The position numbers were made by a program, and so were the translations under genes. The notes beneath the pieces were generated by a model. The model saw nothing but the letters and a program-made list of their open reading frames with translations, was not told where the DNA came from and made no database searches. A DNA stretch of 64,000 bases from positions 1 through 64,000 of the forward strand of contig CAYYYL010000004.1 of NCBI GenBank assembly GCA_964475835.1. The letters run 5' to 3'. This document shows positions 62,514-64,000 of the stretch, piece by piece. The stretch's first letter is position 1; each line of letters begins with the position of its first letter. The stretch comes from JABDCI01 sp964475835 (GTDB lineage: Bacteria > Verrucomicrobiota > Verrucomicrobiia > JABWAM01).

Positions 62514-63422
62514 GTGGAAAATCTGCTCCAAGCCATTTTGCAGGGCATCAAACTGGGGAGCATCTATGCCTTGATCGCACTCGGATACACCATGGTGTAT
62601 GGAGTCCTTCGGCTCATCAATTTTGCGCACGGGGATGTGTTCATGCTGGGCGCGATGCTGAGTATCTATTTTGCACGCTGGACGGGCCTCGGCTCCCATC
62701 CCTCATGGCTCTCCCTTCTCCTCATCCTGCTCATGGCCATGGTGGCGTGCGGTTTCATCGGGGGGGTGATCGAGCGGGTGGCGTACCGGCCCCTTCGTTC
62801 CGCCCCCAAGCTTTCCCTTTTGATCACCGCCATCGGCGTTTCCCTTCTCATTGAAAATGTCGGCCAGCTTTCGAGCGTCTTTGGCCCCACTCCCCAACCC
62901 TTTCCCGGTCTCATCGAAACACGGGAATGGTTCCACTATCGAAGCCTCACGCTTTCAAATATTGAAGTTCTCGTCTTCGTTGTGGCGGTCGCCCTGATGA
63001 TCGTGCTTCACTTGGTGGTTCATCACACTCGCCTTGGCCTGGCGATGCGTGCCGTCTCGTTCAATTTTCAAACCGCAAGCCTGATGGGGGTGAACGTCAA
63101 TCAGGTGGTGGCATTCACCTTCATCCTTGGCTCATCCCTAGCGGGAGCTGCAGGCGTCCTCTACGGACTCAGCTATCCCTCCATCGATCCCCTGACAGGT
63201 TTCGCCCCCGGGATCCGGGCGTTCGTGGCCGCCGTTCTCGGTGGAATCGGAAGCATTCCGGGAGCCCTCCTCGGAGGTTTTTTGATCGGCCAGGCCGAAA
63301 CGCTCACCGCATCCTATCTCAGCTCCACTTATAAGGACGCCATTGCCTTCGTCATCCTGGTGCTGGTTTTACTCGTCAAACCAAGCGGTCTTCTCGGGCG
63401 GAAAACCGTGGAAAAGGTATGA
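62514..63422 (+). CDS. livH: Branched-chain amino-acid ABC transporter permease LivH
   Basis: 302 residues, GTG start at 62514 with TAGGAAG upstream. LKLGSIYALIALGYTMVYGV, GVLRLINFAHGDVFMLGA and the cytoplasmic loop GLAMRAVSFNFQTASLMGVN are LivH hallmarks, and the helices end in LLVKPSGLLGRK. It pairs with LivM to form the membrane channel. The stop overlaps the livM start (ATGA). Confidence 0.93.
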   Translation: MENLLQAILQGIKLGSIYALIALGYTMVYGVLRLINFAHGDVFMLGAMLSIYFARWTGLGSHPSWLSLLLILLMAMVACGFIGGVIERVAYRPLRSAPKLSLLITAIGVSLLIENVGQLSSVFGPTPQPFPGLIETREWFHYRSLTLSNIEVLVFVVAVALMIVLHLVVHHTRLGLAMRAVSFNFQTASLMGVNVNQVVAFTFILGSSLAGAAGVLYGLSYPSIDPLTGFAPGIRAFVAAVLGGIGSIPGALLGGFLIGQAETLTASYLSSTYKDAIAFVILVLVLLVKPSGLLGRKTVEKV

Positions 63423-64000
63423 GAACGCTTCGAAACAACGCATTGATCGGAGTCATGCTTGTTCTGTTCCTGGGACTGGAATGGGCGCTCTCCCGGTGGA
63501 TGAACACGTACTACTATAAAATCCTCGTCGACGTGGGGATTGCGGTCACGCTCGCGGTAAGTCTGAATCTGATCAATGGAATCACGGGCCAGTTTTCCCT
63601 CGGACACGCTGGCTTTATGGCGATCGGCGCCTATATCGCTGCCACTACGAGCGTGTTCACCTTCCAGCCCATCATCCGGGCCCATCTTGGCGGCACATCC
63701 GAAATCGTGGCCACGGGGATCACCATCGGCATGGGGGTGGTTTTGGGAGGGATCTGCGCAGCGCTCGCGGGACTGCTCGTCGGCATCCCCACCCTTCGTC
63801 TCAAGGGAGACTACCTCGCCATCACCACGCTCGGATTTGGAGAAATCATTCGCATCCTTATTTTGAACACTGAAAAGGTCGGGGGGCCCCGGGGGTTGGG
63901 CGACATTCCGACAAAGGCAAATTTCTTCTGGGTTTACGCATGGGTGCTCGTCTGCATCATGGTGGTCAGTCGTCTCGCCCATTCCGTCAAGGGCAAGGCG
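63419..64000 (+). CDS. livM: Branched-chain amino-acid ABC transporter permease LivM (partial, runs off the edge)
   Basis: The first 194 codons of LivM are present; no stop is reached. AVSLNLINGITGQFSLGHAG and GDYLAITTLGFGEIIRI are the standard LivM segments, with several membrane helices. The gene is coupled to livH by an ATGA overlap. The ATPase genes livG and livF are expected just beyond the window. Confidence 0.93.
   Translation, partial: MRTLRNNALIGVMLVLFLGLEWALSRWMNTYYYKILVDVGIAVTLAVSLNLINGITGQFSLGHAGFMAIGAYIAATTSVFTFQPIIRAHLGGTSEIVATGITIGMGVVLGGICAALAGLLVGIPTLRLKGDYLAITTLGFGEIIRILILNTEKVGGPRGLGDIPTKANFFWVYAWVLVCIMVVSRLAHSVKGKA

Noticed and set aside
1..64000. tRNA, rRNA, tmRNA or known riboswitch genes
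   Set aside because: Reading the intergenic gaps I found no cloverleaf with a T-loop motif and no recognisable riboswitch core. A covariance-model scan would be needed to be sure.

Overview
The window reads as a chromosomal segment of a Verrucomicrobiota-like bacterium (PVC superphylum), judged from sequence alone. Pointers are two giant autotransporters carrying autotransporter-associated beta-strand repeats, a PEP-CTERM sorting signal, a pseudopilin with an H-X(n)-DG-type C-terminus, a very long GreA fusion of the kind known from Chlamydiae, an HPr kinase/HPr/Enzyme I cluster, and carotenoid genes. Coding density is high. I saw no tRNA, rRNA, CRISPR array, transposase or phage gene.

Layout. 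0-5.1 kb: a LuxC-like acyl-CoA reductase and a bifunctional-nuclease (DUF151) protein on the minus strand, diverging from hprK-ptsH-ptsI. 5.2-10.9 kb: rpmA and rplU (minus), a pseudopilin, a PEP-CTERM protein (minus) and a secreted GH16 glucanase with fibronectin III modules. 10.9-14.8 kb: recA and alaS. 15.2-29.4 kb: two tandem paralogous autotransporters of about 2441 and 2147 residues. A palindromic mobile-looking element follows each gene, and the two copies are in opposite orientation. 30.0-36.7 kb: housekeeping run on the plus strand: ribBA (with a decayed GTP cyclohydrolase II half), ribH, nusB, a PHP phosphoesterase, ftsY, a membrane-anchored unknown, an ABC ATPase, a lipoprotein and pyrF. 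36.7-39.1 kb: carotenoid pair cruF-like and crtI-like (minus). 39.2-41.1 kb: mutL. 41.1-57.3 kb: a long minus-strand run: BNR/GH74-like secreted protein, eno with its terminator, the greA fusion, a gmd/ECF sigma/anti-sigma/DUF3106 cluster, a large TPR protein, uvrA and a B12-binding radical SAM enzyme. 57.5-64 kb: chromate transporter, asparagine-synthase-like amidotransferase, TerC-type membrane protein (minus), and a branched-chain amino-acid ABC transporter (binding lipoprotein, LivH, start of LivM) running off the right edge.

How the genes fit together. HprK, HPr and EI form a PTS phosphorelay with no sugar permease in view, which suggests a regulatory rather than transport role. GH16, GH74-like, PEP-CTERM, autotransporter and pseudopilin genes describe a cell that presents and secretes large glycan-directed and surface proteins. 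gmd overlaps an ECF sigma gene and its probable anti-sigma partner, tying GDP-sugar synthesis to an envelope-type regulatory unit.

The most unusual feature is the pair of 274-281 bp palindromic elements at 22537-22810 and 29548-29828. Their cores are nearly identical, but the arms of their hairpins have different sequences in the two copies while remaining self-complementary within each copy. The TAA at the edge of the first copy is the stop codon of the first autotransporter gene.
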